DNA of 7,228 nucleotides from Alphaproteobacteria bacterium UBA3637 (GCA_002373615.1 DFKU01000071.1:1-7228); one strand, 5' to 3'; positions 1 to 5,337 are shown, numbered from the stretch's first letter. Program-made: numbers and translations. Notes: generated by a model from the sequence alone, not told the origin.

Positions 1-344
1 TTGCCATGTTCAACCTTGCCTGTGTGTTTTTTTGAATGTTTCGGCGTGTTTGTCATCGTTTCGCCGTCATCTCCAAAAATCTCACGGGCTCTTTTTAATT
101 GATCCCCTTTATCGGGTATATTTTCAACCAATCCGATTAAATCATAAAGATCCCCGCCTTGATTGCAACTAAAACAATACCATGATTGACTATCGGGGTA
201 AAAAGTAAACGCCCCTGTGCGGTGTTTTCCTGTTCCACTATTACAGATCGGACAAATATACTGATTTTTGCCTTTGCTTTTCTCTGTGATCATCTCAATA
301 TAATCGCCTAAACGATCCTTGTACGCTTCAAAATCTGCTGTCAA
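1..344 (-). CDS. Primase-helicase fusion, N-terminal part (start codon side)
   Basis: This is the first 114 codons of the 628-aa primase-helicase whose remainder lies at 5661-7203; the gene crosses the point where the circle was opened. I place the start at TTG (344-342). It follows an AAGTGAGGT ribosome site with 8 bases between, there is no ATG upstream, and an in-frame TAA lies a few codons further up. Residues 31-60 form a CHC2-type zinc-binding domain: CPIC at 31-34 and CFSC at 57-60, with GTGKHRTGAF between them. This domain contacts template DNA in DnaG-type primases. The run from CPIC through CFSCNQGGDLYDLIG is typical of phage and plasmid primases of Bacillota. A Lys/His-rich linker at about 96-115 leads toward the catalytic domain. 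ATT at 347 directly before TTG is a less likely start. Confidence 0.88.
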   Translation of the reverse strand, partial: MTADFEAYKDRLGDYIEMITEKSKGKNQYICPICNSGTGKHRTGAFTFYPDSQSWYCFSCNQGGDLYDLIGLVENIPDKGDQLKRAREIFGDDGETMTNTPKHSKKHTGKVEHG

Positions 345-414
345 AATGATTACCTCACTTTCAAAATGAATTTAACCGATAAAAGAAAAAATTGTCGCTG
401 AATGGGGATGCCTG

Positions 415-423
415 ATTATAGCA
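415..423 (-). promoter_or_regulatory. Extended -10 promoter for the primase operon
   Basis: On the minus strand the sequence reads TGCTATAAT: a perfect -10 hexamer (420-415) with the TG extension of an extended -10 promoter. No good -35 hexamer sits 17 bases upstream (CTTCTT), which extended -10 promoters tolerate. Transcription would begin near 408, leaving a leader of about 64 bases before the TTG start at 344. Confidence 0.6.
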
Positions 424-452
424 CACCGCCCTTCTTAAGAAGGCGGTTGTGC
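421..452. repeat. Strong inverted repeat overlapping the primase promoter
   Basis: The two 16-base arms are GCACACCGCCCTTCTT and AAGAAGGCGGTTGTGC. They pair almost throughout, with one bulged base in each arm, and the centre is CTTAAG with no loop. The repeat occupies the spacer and -35 region of the primase promoter and ends at its -10 box. No T-run follows on either strand, so it is not a standard terminator. It could be an operator for an element-encoded regulator, or a structured site belonging to the replication origin, since the iterons lie 127 bp away. Confidence 0.6.
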
Positions 453-540
453 GCCTCTATAAGACGTTATAAATAGTAATGAGATTTTTAGCCTTGCCTA
501 ACTATTTTTTTGAAGGCTCTGAAAACCGCTTAAATACTAC

Positions 541-660
541 GTTTCAGGGATTCGAAAAATTTTTTGAATTTTTTTCTTGTGTAAAAGGCTTACCCCCTGC
601 GTGTAAAAGCTTTACCCCCTGTGTGTAAAAGGCTTACCCCCTGTGTGTGAATAGGTGACA
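541..660. other. Putative replication origin (AT-rich tract plus iterons)
   Basis: An AT-rich tract (551-578: TTCGAAAAATTTTTTGAATT and the following T/C run) directly abuts 3.5 tandem 22-bp repeats, just downstream of the putative initiator gene and upstream of the primase promoter. Iterons beside an easily melted tract are the standard arrangement of theta and strand-displacement plasmid origins. I found no DnaA box (TTATCCACA-like), which fits an origin that relies on its own initiator. The whole stretch 345-662 has no gene: it holds the primase leader, promoter, palindrome, about 100 bp without clear signals (453-550), and these origin elements. Confidence 0.6.
579..657. repeat. 3.5 tandem 22-bp iterons
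   Basis: Copies start at 579, 601 and 623 with an exact 22-bp period, and a degenerate half copy starts at 645 (GTGTGAATAGGTG). The core is GTGTAAAAGGCTTACCCCCT. Copies 1 and 3 are identical over this core; copy 2 differs in the middle (AAAAGCTTTAC). The 22-bp period is close to two helical turns, so bound proteins would line up on one face. Iterons of 20-22 bp in three and a half copies are known in RSF1010 and in lactococcal theta plasmids. The expected ligand is the neighbouring 478-aa initiator. Confidence 0.85.
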
Positions 661-662
661 AG

Positions 663-2099
663 TCAAGGCGTTTTTTTGGTCTTTTTTTTGCTCTTTTTCC
701 TTTTTTTCTTTTTGGCTGATTCTTTGATTTTTGCATCGATGTATTCATAATCCGTTAACGTGAAATTGACATAGAGACTTGAAAAGTCTTTGTATTTTGC
801 ATCGTATAAATAGTCATCATCTTTTAGCGGTTCGCCCTTTGATCTGGTGATCGTGTATTCTTTCAAAATGCCAATGCTCACTAAATATTCCAGTGCATTG
901 ATGATCGGTTCTTGAATGATTCTCCGCCAATTTCGATTATTTTTGAGTTTTAATTCTTCATAAGTTGGCAAGTTGGCGGCTTTGATCAATGTGTTCATTG
1001 ATAAGCGGTTTTTCGTGCCTCTTGTGTGATTATTGATAGTGCTGTAATGATGACACATTTTGATCGCTATATAATACGCTGTTATGTGATCCTCATCGAT
1101 TAAAAAGATATTTGGATGAATCCATGTCAAAACATTACTGCTCAATAAAGTTTTAACGAACGTATCTGCGAAACGCATGATAATTTCATCATCGTATGCG
1201 TTCAATTTGCCTTTTTCCTGAATGATGCGAGCATCCACAAGCTGTTTTTTATAATCTTCATATTCGAATTCTGAATTATAAAGAATATCAAGATCATTTC
1301 TTATCTTTTTTCGAAAATTCTTTTTACGGTCAACAGCTTTTTTTCTTTCCGTTTCAGTGTCATCGTGGGGATTAATATTATATCCTGTCATTTGTGCGTA
1401 TTCATCCAATGAAATGCGGATCGTCTTATTTCCCGTGACTTCAAATTCGATTAGCCCCCTCAATAAAAGCAACTTCACACTCAAAGGGAATTTTTTATAA
1501 GATTTGATTTTTAACAGCACATCATCAATTTCTGCCACCCCTGTATTATTCAAATCCTTTTTGATGTTTCGCCTATCCGCTTGATTGAAAGCCCTTGTTG
1601 TTTTGTGCGTGACTGATTTTTTATACGGCGGATTCATCGCTTTATTAATAGCTGTGCGCACATCGTTGTTTTCTGCGAAAAATATAAAGTCTTTTATTTG
1701 TGTTTGATTCGCTTGATCAAAAAATTCTCCAAAGGCTTTGACTATTTGCATTTCTTCTTTGGTGGGTAATGTATAGAGCCCATTTTTTACTGCATCATCG
1801 ACAACAGAAAACAAAAGGTTTTCCGTGAAATTTTCGGCGGTCTCTCCATCTGCACAAAATCGTTTTTCGAATTGTTGCTTTTTATCGAATGAAATACTCT
1901 CAAATAGTTTTTTGCCGTGCCTGTCTGTTATATCTGGTGACATACAACAGCGAGCGAATGATAGAGCCTGAATCATAGTTTCCATGTCTATTTGGTCATC
2001 TGTCATATTTGTCGGTAAACCAATTTCTAAAAAATCAAGAACATCGCAAGCCTTCATGAATAATTCTTTATTCATAGCTTGTTCTTTATAATCTGTCAT
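663..2099 (-). CDS. Putative replication initiator protein (Rep), 478 aa
   Basis: I assign this as the initiator by its shape and position, not by a recognised family. The chain looks like a helical N-terminal part (1-190) followed by two winged-helix-like units. The first, at about 200-285, contains a helix-rich FPLSVKLLLLRGLIEF and the HTH-like SLDEYAQMTGYN. The second, at about 310-450, contains RGTKNRLSMNTLIKAANLP and NWRRIIQEPIINALEYLVS. Tandem winged helices are the fold of iteron-binding initiators such as the Rep_3 and RepC types. The tail (461-478) is almost all Lys, Arg, Ser and Thr and should bind DNA non-specifically. The ATG at 2099 follows GATAGG with 7 bases between. The iterons begin 3 bp beyond the stop, with no terminator between, so rep transcripts may run into the origin. 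A DNA-binding regulator is the main alternative. Confidence 0.6.
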   Translation of the reverse strand: MTDYKEQAMNKELFMKACDVLDFLEIGLPTNMTDDQIDMETMIQALSFARCCMSPDITDRHGKKLFESISFDKKQQFEKRFCADGETAENFTENLLFSVVDDAVKNGLYTLPTKEEMQIVKAFGEFFDQANQTQIKDFIFFAENNDVRTAINKAMNPPYKKSVTHKTTRAFNQADRRNIKKDLNNTGVAEIDDVLLKIKSYKKFPLSVKLLLLRGLIEFEVTGNKTIRISLDEYAQMTGYNINPHDDTETERKKAVDRKKNFRKKIRNDLDILYNSEFEYEDYKKQLVDARIIQEKGKLNAYDDEIIMRFADTFVKTLLSSNVLTWIHPNIFLIDEDHITAYYIAIKMCHHYSTINNHTRGTKNRLSMNTLIKAANLPTYEELKLKNNRNWRRIIQEPIINALEYLVSIGILKEYTITRSKGEPLKDDDYLYDAKYKDFSSLYVNFTLTDYEYIDAKIKESAKKKKRKKSKKKTKKTP

Positions 2100-2170
2100 A
2101 ACATAACCTATCTTTCATACTAACTTTTGATAATTTCTACTTGAATAAATGAAAATTATTTAAAGTAGAG

Positions 2171-2548
2171 TTAAACTCTTGCCCGTGTTCCTTTGTTTAT
2201 GAATTCATTTAAAGCGGATTGCGTGACTTTCCAATCTCTGCCAATCTTAACCGCTTCAAGTTTGCCGTCTTTGATATATTTATAGACTGTCACTTTTGTG
2301 ACGCCTAACAAGTCGCATATATCGCTAATAGTGTAAAGTTTGGACACCCCGTCCAATCCTTTTTTATCGGTCACTGTTATATCATCGATGGACAAGATAT
2401 CATCGATCAATTGCGCCTTGTCATAATTAAGAATGACCGCTAAATGATTTGTTTTTTCATCGTCAAAAGTCTTTGAATAAATATCTTTGTATGCGTATTT
2501 TTCTAATGCGGATAAAAGGCGGTTAACGCCTGCTTTCCCTTCTTTCAT
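2171..2548 (-). CDS. Excisionase-family helix-turn-helix DNA-binding protein, 125 aa
   Basis: Residues 70-118 match the MerR/excisionase-type HTH family (HTH_17): LYTISDICDLLGVTKVTVYKYIKDG, then a wing with VKIGRDWKVTQSALNEFI. The N-terminal 65 residues are an acidic helical extension I do not recognise, so the protein is longer than a bare excisionase (about 60-70 aa). Proteins of this type either bend attachment-site DNA to direct excision by a tyrosine integrase, or act as AlpA/Cox-like regulators. It lies far from the integrase and 72 bp upstream of rep, which favours a regulatory or replication-switch role, possibly in addition to excision. The ATG at 2548 follows TAGGAG with 6 bases between. 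Two abutting inverted repeats just upstream (2597-2668) are natural candidate binding sites. Confidence 0.75.
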   Translation of the reverse strand: MKEGKAGVNRLLSALEKYAYKDIYSKTFDDEKTNHLAVILNYDKAQLIDDILSIDDITVTDKKGLDGVSKLYTISDICDLLGVTKVTVYKYIKDGKLEAVKIGRDWKVTQSALNEFINKGTRARV

Positions 2549-2596
2549 GGTTGCTCCTATCTTATGTTTTATTTGAGATCGTCATTTCTGACCTAA

Positions 2597-2634
2597 CAAG
2601 GTATGCCAGTTTTAAAAAAAACATGGCTACCTTG
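2597..2634. repeat. Inverted repeat upstream of the HTH gene (proximal)
   Basis: CAAGGTATGCCA (2597-2608) pairs with TGGCTACCTTG (2624-2634): 11 base pairs with one bulged T. The loop is dominated by an A-run on the plus strand. On the minus strand the T-run falls inside the loop rather than after the stem, so this is not an intrinsic terminator. It may be an operator or a structured leader for the HTH gene. Confidence 0.55.
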
Positions 2635-2668
2635 ATTTGATAATCCTTTAGACTTTGGATTATCAAAT
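2635..2668. repeat. Perfect 12-bp inverted repeat upstream of the HTH gene (distal)
   Basis: ATTTGATAATCC (2635-2646) and GGATTATCAAAT (2657-2668) are perfect reverse complements separated by 10 bases. The repeat begins at the base immediately after the proximal repeat ends. No T-run follows on the minus strand. The arm length and one-turn spacing suit a dimeric regulator or excisionase-type protein, but a hairpin used for primer synthesis is also possible. Confidence 0.6.
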
Positions 2669-2699
2669 ATTGTCGCTGATCGTTAATTACTGTCTTTAA

Positions 2700-2915
2700 T
2701 CAAGGGTAAATTGTTTCGATGGCTTTTAACGTTAATGTCATTGTCTCTGCCTTTGCTATTGCCTCTTGATCGTCATCGCAATTATAAAAAGTGATTTTCC
2801 CGCCAAAGTTGTTAAATCTGATTATTAATTCGTGATTTTCGTTTAAAACACAATTGTCATCTTCATCATTCCAGATAACAGCGGGATAGCCGTATTCATA
2901 TTCTTTTTTAGTCAT
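2700..2915 (-). CDS. Hypothetical acidic protein, 71 aa
   Basis: I do not recognise this protein. It is clearly acidic (an NDEDDN cluster near 16-21 and CDDDQEA near 46-52), with a middle section rich in hydrophobic and aromatic residues that looks like beta strands (LIIRFNNFGGKITFYN) and a C-terminal helix (EAIAKAETMTLTLKAIETI). There is no signal peptide or membrane segment. The start ATG overlaps the upstream stop as ATGA, so translation is coupled to the KGG protein; a GAGG ribosome site lies inside that gene. An acidic product could mimic DNA or pair with a basic partner such as its neighbour, but nothing in the sequence shows this directly. Confidence 0.7.
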   Translation of the reverse strand: MTKKEYEYGYPAVIWNDEDDNCVLNENHELIIRFNNFGGKITFYNCDDDQEAIAKAETMTLTLKAIETIYP

Positions 2916-3286
2916 TTTTGTTTTTCCTCATTGCGTCTCATTGATTCGATGAAAAGTAATACATTGTCATCATCGTTACTTGCTGTTTTGCCGTTATGCT
3001 TTTCCGTTAATTCGATGATTGCTTTAAATGCGGGTACATCCCCATCATCAATAACTTTTTCTATCATGCGCAAACATATAGCCGTCACGGGATCGCATTT
3101 TGTCCCATCGTCTAAAGTTAAATCTCCACTTGTTAGAATTGCGTTCATCGTTTCTCCAAAATCCGCCAAACGCTTTTCCTTTTCCGCCTTGGCTTTCCCG
3201 CCTTTGCGCCCTGCACGGCGTGCGGTCTCTGAATTAAAGCGGGTCATTTTCCCCGCTTCAGAAATGTTAGGATTGATAAATATCAC
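2912..3286 (-). CDS. KGG-motif, terminase-small-subunit-like protein, 111-124 aa
   Basis: The N-terminal part has the basic ETARRAGRKGGKAKAEKEKR stretch, and the rest resembles small Bacillota proteins often labelled terminase small subunit-like: a helix ending in a MNAILTSGDL segment, a turn with DGTKCDPVTAICLRMIEKVI, then DDGDVPAFKAIIELTEKHNGK. In tailed phages the small terminase recognises packaging DNA. Here no large terminase is present, so if the call is right it would have to redirect a helper phage's machinery. A general DNA-binding role is the alternative. The longest frame begins at GTG 3286, but that codon sits inside the strong AGAGAGGTGAT ribosome site. ATG 3247 gives 111 aa starting MTRFNSE, which looks like a natural family start but has only a weak GCGGGG site. 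The true start is unresolved. Confidence 0.6.
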   Translation of the reverse strand: MIFINPNISEAGKMTRFNSETARRAGRKGGKAKAEKEKRLADFGETMNAILTSGDLTLDDGTKCDPVTAICLRMIEKVIDDGDVPAFKAIIELTEKHNGKTASNDDDNVLLFIESMRRNEEKQK

Positions 3287-3321
3287 CTCTCTTTCTTTAT
3301 TGAATTAAAAGCTGTAAGCTG

Positions 3322-3351
3322 TTATTATGTGTTTGTACCATGTTTAATCAA
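3322..3351 (-). promoter_or_regulatory. Candidate promoter for the KGG protein operon
   Basis: On the minus strand TTGATT (3351-3346) is followed after 16 bases by CATAAT (3329-3324), or after 18 bases by TAATAA (3327-3322). It lies just after the terminator of the 66-aa gene and about 35-65 bp ahead of the KGG gene. The hexamers are moderate matches. Confidence 0.4.
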
Positions 3352-3353
3352 GG

Positions 3354-3395
3354 AAAAAGACTTTTGAGATTCCCCATTCGCTCATCAGTCTTTTT
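3354..3395 (-). terminator. Intrinsic terminator after the 66-aa gene
   Basis: AAAAAGACT (3354-3362) pairs perfectly with AGTCTTTTT (3387-3395), with an inner GAG/CTC pairing. On the minus strand the stem ends in a short T-run, and it overlaps the stop codon of the 66-aa gene. On the plus strand the stem is followed by an even longer T-rich run, so it could stop transcription from both directions. Confidence 0.55.
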
Positions 3396-3585
3396 TCTTT
3401 TTTTGGGCAATTCTATAGCCCACGGCTACCCCAAAGAAAAAAGCGTCACTCATGAAGTTAAAAAGATCTGCGCCGTTGCCATTGCGTTCATAAATTTCGT
3501 TCATCTCTCCATAAACCAAAGTCATTTTGGGATTCTCACTTGTTAGCTTTCTACCTTGCTCAATTGTCTTTTCAACGTTTCTCAT
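3385..3585 (-). CDS. Hypothetical protein, 66 aa
   Basis: I do not recognise this protein. It has a charged N-terminal half (MRNVEKTIEQGRKL) and a C-terminal section, NGADLFNFMSDAFFFGVAVG, that ends in YRIAQKKKKD. The aromatic-rich stretch is probably an amphipathic helix rather than a membrane span, because it contains Asp, Asn and Ser and is short. Similar small proteins with a 'DAF-YG-A-GYR'-like helix occur in phages and plasmids of Bacillota, as far as I recall; I cannot verify this here. The ATG at 3585 has a strong AGAGAGG ribosome site 7 bases upstream, good evidence that it is translated. It stands alone between the integrase leader and a terminator. Confidence 0.7.
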   Translation of the reverse strand: MRNVEKTIEQGRKLTSENPKMTLVYGEMNEIYERNGNGADLFNFMSDAFFFGVAVGYRIAQKKKKD

Positions 3586-3648
3586 TGTTTAACCTCTCTT
3601 AAAAATCAAATTAAATTCCGTGTTTAAATTGTGATCCAGATTAAAAGC

Positions 3649-3706
3649 CTATGTTTCGTTCATTAATCACCCCCTTTTTAACCGTCTTAACGGTTTTGTG
3701 ACGGTT
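3649..3706 (-). promoter_or_regulatory. Structured leader between integrase and 66-aa gene
   Basis: On the minus strand AACCGTC (3706-3700) can pair with GACGGTT (3686-3680). Alternatively a second AACCGT (3695-3690) pairs with the same ACGGTT (3685-3680). The two hairpins exclude each other. The integrase stop codon lies in the first arm. They are followed by AAGGGGGTGAT, almost a perfect ribosome site, and then ATG AAC GAA ACA TAG, a four-residue frame (3663-3649). This layout resembles a translation-linked leader, but no downstream effect can be shown from sequence alone. Confidence 0.35.
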
Positions 3707-4673
3707 ACCCGAAAATCATTTTGTTGACTGTCCTTGAACATGTGTTTTTTGCTTTGTTGATTGAGTGATCGTAAATCATGGTTGTCGTGACGTCTCTGTG
3801 TCGTGCAAAATCACGGGTATTTCTTAAATCTTCACCGCCTAACAAGGACAACGTGACGGCGGTATGTCTTAAGCTGTGCGCTGTCAATCTGTCACTGTTA
3901 AGCCCTGCCTTTTTCAATCGGGTTTTTATCATGCTACTTATAGACTGAACACTTAGCCCTTTGCCTTTGCTGTTATTTGAAAGACTGCAAAAAAGCGGGC
4001 TGTCATCTGTTATGTTTTGGCGGTCATTAAGGCTTGCTCTGATCGCTTTTTCCACCTCATCAGGTAAGATCACATAGTCGCTTTTTTCTTGTCTGCCTTT
4101 GCCTTGAATGTAAAGCACAATGTTTTCACCTGCTAAGCGCATATCTTCAACTTTTGCCCGTGATACCTCGATATCTCTTAAACCACACGTTACCATCAAA
4201 TAAAAGATTGCATAATCACGCCTGCCCTGTATGGTATCCGTGTTTATTAGTTCCATAACGTTTTTGACTTGATTTGAAGTCAAATAGTCTTTCTTGTGAT
4301 TTCGGTCAATCTTCAAGGCTTTGATATGATCTGCAACGTTTGGATATAAACCTTGATAAGCTGTCCATCTAAAGAATAATTTCACGGCGGTCAAATAATT
4401 GTTAACCGTTGTTGGCTTTAATGTTTTGCCGATCGTTTCTCTAAAGGCTATAACATCCGCCCTTTGTGGTTGCGTGATCCCGTTAATGTTCAGATAATTA
4501 AAAAACTGCTGTAATTCACGGCGGTAGGTTTCTACGGTTTTGGGTGATCCCACATCAAGATAATTGATAAAGTCATCAAATAGGTTTTCATCAAAATGAT
4601 TAGCGGTTAATGACATCAAATTGTTATTAGGGGATGGTCTATAGGGGGTATTACTTAACATCATTGTTTTCAC
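3705..4673 (-). CDS. int: Tyrosine recombinase (integrase, XerC/D-like), 322 aa
   Basis: This enzyme should cut and rejoin DNA at a specific site to insert the circle into, or excise it from, a replicon, or to resolve multimers. Residues 28-106 form the SAM-like core-binding domain (SPKTVETYRRELQQFFNYLN, TVNNYLTAVKLFFRWTA). The catalytic domain at about 128-318 has all six expected residues: R166 (CGLRDIE), K192 (GKGRQ), H266 and R269 (HSLRH), H292 (ARHRD) and nucleophile Y301 (MIYDH). There is no separate arm-binding domain as in lambda or Tn916 integrases, although arm-like repeats lie upstream. The start is GTG 4673 (AGAGAGG 7 bases upstream) or ATG 4664 (AAAGGTG 7-8 bases upstream), which would remove three residues. 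It has its own promoter at 4700-4728. The sequence style resembles integrases of mobile elements from gut Bacillota. Confidence 0.93.
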   Translation of the reverse strand: MKTMMLSNTPYRPSPNNNLMSLTANHFDENLFDDFINYLDVGSPKTVETYRRELQQFFNYLNINGITQPQRADVIAFRETIGKTLKPTTVNNYLTAVKLFFRWTAYQGLYPNVADHIKALKIDRNHKKDYLTSNQVKNVMELINTDTIQGRRDYAIFYLMVTCGLRDIEVSRAKVEDMRLAGENIVLYIQGKGRQEKSDYVILPDEVEKAIRASLNDRQNITDDSPLFCSLSNNSKGKGLSVQSISSMIKTRLKKAGLNSDRLTAHSLRHTAVTLSLLGGEDLRNTRDFARHRDVTTTMIYDHSINKAKNTCSRTVNKMIFG

Positions 4674-4699
4674 CTTTGATCCTCTCTTAAACTATTAAT

Positions 4700-4728
4700 A
4701 TTTTAGCATATTATCTTTATAAAAACAA
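4700..4728 (-). promoter_or_regulatory. Promoter of the integrase gene
   Basis: TTGTTT (4728-4723) and TAAAAT (4705-4700) on the minus strand are separated by exactly 17 bases. Each is a good match to the vegetative sigma consensus. Transcription would begin near 4693, giving a leader of only about 20 bases that includes the AGAGAGG ribosome site. Confidence 0.6.
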
Positions 4729-4755
4729 GTAGTTTATTTATAAAAATAACTACTT
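4727..4755. repeat. AT-rich hairpin just upstream of the integrase promoter
   Basis: AAGTAGTT (4727-4734) pairs with AACTACTT (4748-4755), extended by four A-T pairs after a bulge. It is followed by GTTTTTAT on the minus strand and TTTTTAAA on the plus strand, so it could be a weak bidirectional terminator isolating int. It also touches the -35 box and could be an operator. Confidence 0.45.
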
Positions 4756-4844
4756 TTTAAATACCCCCCTATCTCCCTTTTGGGGTGTTTGGCGGATATG
4801 TAAAAACAGGGGCAAAATTTTTTGGGATATCGAGTGGAATTTAC

Positions 4845-4861
4845 ACAAGTGTTACACTTGT
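4845..4861. repeat. Perfect 7-bp inverted repeat, possible recombination core
   Basis: ACAAGTG (4845-4851) and CACTTGT (4855-4861) flank TTA, about 170-190 bp upstream of the integrase start. Short inverted arms of this kind form the core of tyrosine recombinase attachment sites, which usually lie beside the integrase gene. This is only a candidate, because the chromosomal partner site is not available. Confidence 0.3.
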
Positions 4862-4976
4862 ATTGATTGTCATTTTTGGATTGAATGTGATTGAAATATA
4901 ATTTTTGTATGCCATATAGAGACACGCCCCTTATTTTTTTGGGGTGGGGTAAAGGTGTCTTAAAAAGATACCGCCA

Positions 4977-4991
4977 TATCTTAACAAGATA
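4977..4991. repeat. Small hairpin in the integrase upstream region
   Basis: TATCTT (4977-4982) pairs with AAGATA (4986-4991) around AAC. A second inverted pair, GACAC (4921-4925) and GTGTC (4955-4959), with C-rich and G-rich inner parts, lies just to the left. The whole 4674-5337 stretch holds no gene I can support: it contains the integrase promoter, these hairpins, the paired direct repeats and the primase-operon terminator. Confidence 0.35.
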
Positions 4992-5082
4992 CTTTTCAGC
5001 CGTTAAACTTTGAATTTTGCGGTGCTATATAAAAAAGGGATTTTCAGACGCAAAACAATTCCTGTCCTGCATCCAGTTTTCA

Positions 5083-5217
5083 TGTCAAGTTTTGTCAAGT
5101 TCTAAGGCTGTTTTGATGTCAGGTTTTGTCAGGTTTTGAGCCTGTTTTGACATTAAGTTTTATTAGGTTTTGAGTTCAGGTTTGTTCAGGTTTTCGATGT
5201 CAACAAAAGTCAACAAA
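5083..5217. repeat. Array of five pairs of 10-bp direct repeats
   Basis: Each pair is two copies of a 10-bp unit in direct tandem. The pairs begin at 5083 (TGTCAAGTTT, TGTCAAGTTC), 5117 (TGTCAGGTTT twice), 5151 (CATTAAGTTT, TATTAGGTTT), 5174 (GTTCAGGTTT twice) and 5198 (TGTCAACAAA, AGTCAACAAA). The first three are spaced 34 bp apart and the last two by 23-24 bp. The first two 34-bp blocks match at 29 of 34 positions. Tandem sites one helical turn apart recall integrase arm-type sites or ribbon-helix-helix protein arrays such as parC. On the minus strand several units contain TTGACA, so a role in promoter control is also possible. Confidence 0.8.
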
Positions 5218-5252
5218 AAAACTAAAAAAACGCCTCTGTGCTGTGGTTTTTG

Positions 5253-5295
5253 AAAATTAAAAAAAGCAAGGGTATATATTTATATACCCCCGCTT
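5253..5295 (-). terminator. Intrinsic terminator of the primase operon
   Basis: On the minus strand the stem is AAGC, two mismatches, then GGGTATATA, a two-base loop and the complementary arm, ending in GCTT (5295-5264). It is followed directly by TTTTTTTAATTTT. It lies about 43 bp after the stop of the 106-aa gene and closes the primase-helicase operon before the repeat region. Confidence 0.8.
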
Positions 5296-5337
5296 AAAAA
5301 ATCGCTTAGAATTAAACCTCACTGCATTTTTAAGGCG

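Noticed and set aside
547..557. TTTCGAATCCC on the minus strand resembles a tRNA T-loop, suggesting a tRNA-end attachment site
   Set aside because: No T-stem or acceptor stem can be built around it, and it is more than 3 kb from the integrase.
2167..2179. Palindrome AGAGTTAAACTCT across the stop of the HTH gene
   Set aside because: Short, no T-run for termination and no promoter beside it; could be coincidence in AT-rich sequence.
391..2679. ATTGTCGCTGA occurs at 391-401 and 2669-2679, both near inverted repeats and upstream of genes
   Set aside because: Several 11-base matches are expected by chance in a 7.2-kb sequence, and the match does not extend further.
2931..3308. Plus-strand frames, including 2931-3308, 3340-3546, 5529-5741, 6302-6490 and 6589-6927
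   Set aside because: Each lies opposite a better supported minus-strand gene or its flanks, with no plausible ribosome site or recognisable domain.
4734..4925. Minus-strand 63-codon frame with several Cys residues just upstream of int
   Set aside because: Its GTG start has a G-rich stretch only one base away, so there is no usable ribosome spacing. Its end runs through the AT-rich hairpin and its middle through the 4845-4861 inverted repeat. I read it as non-coding.
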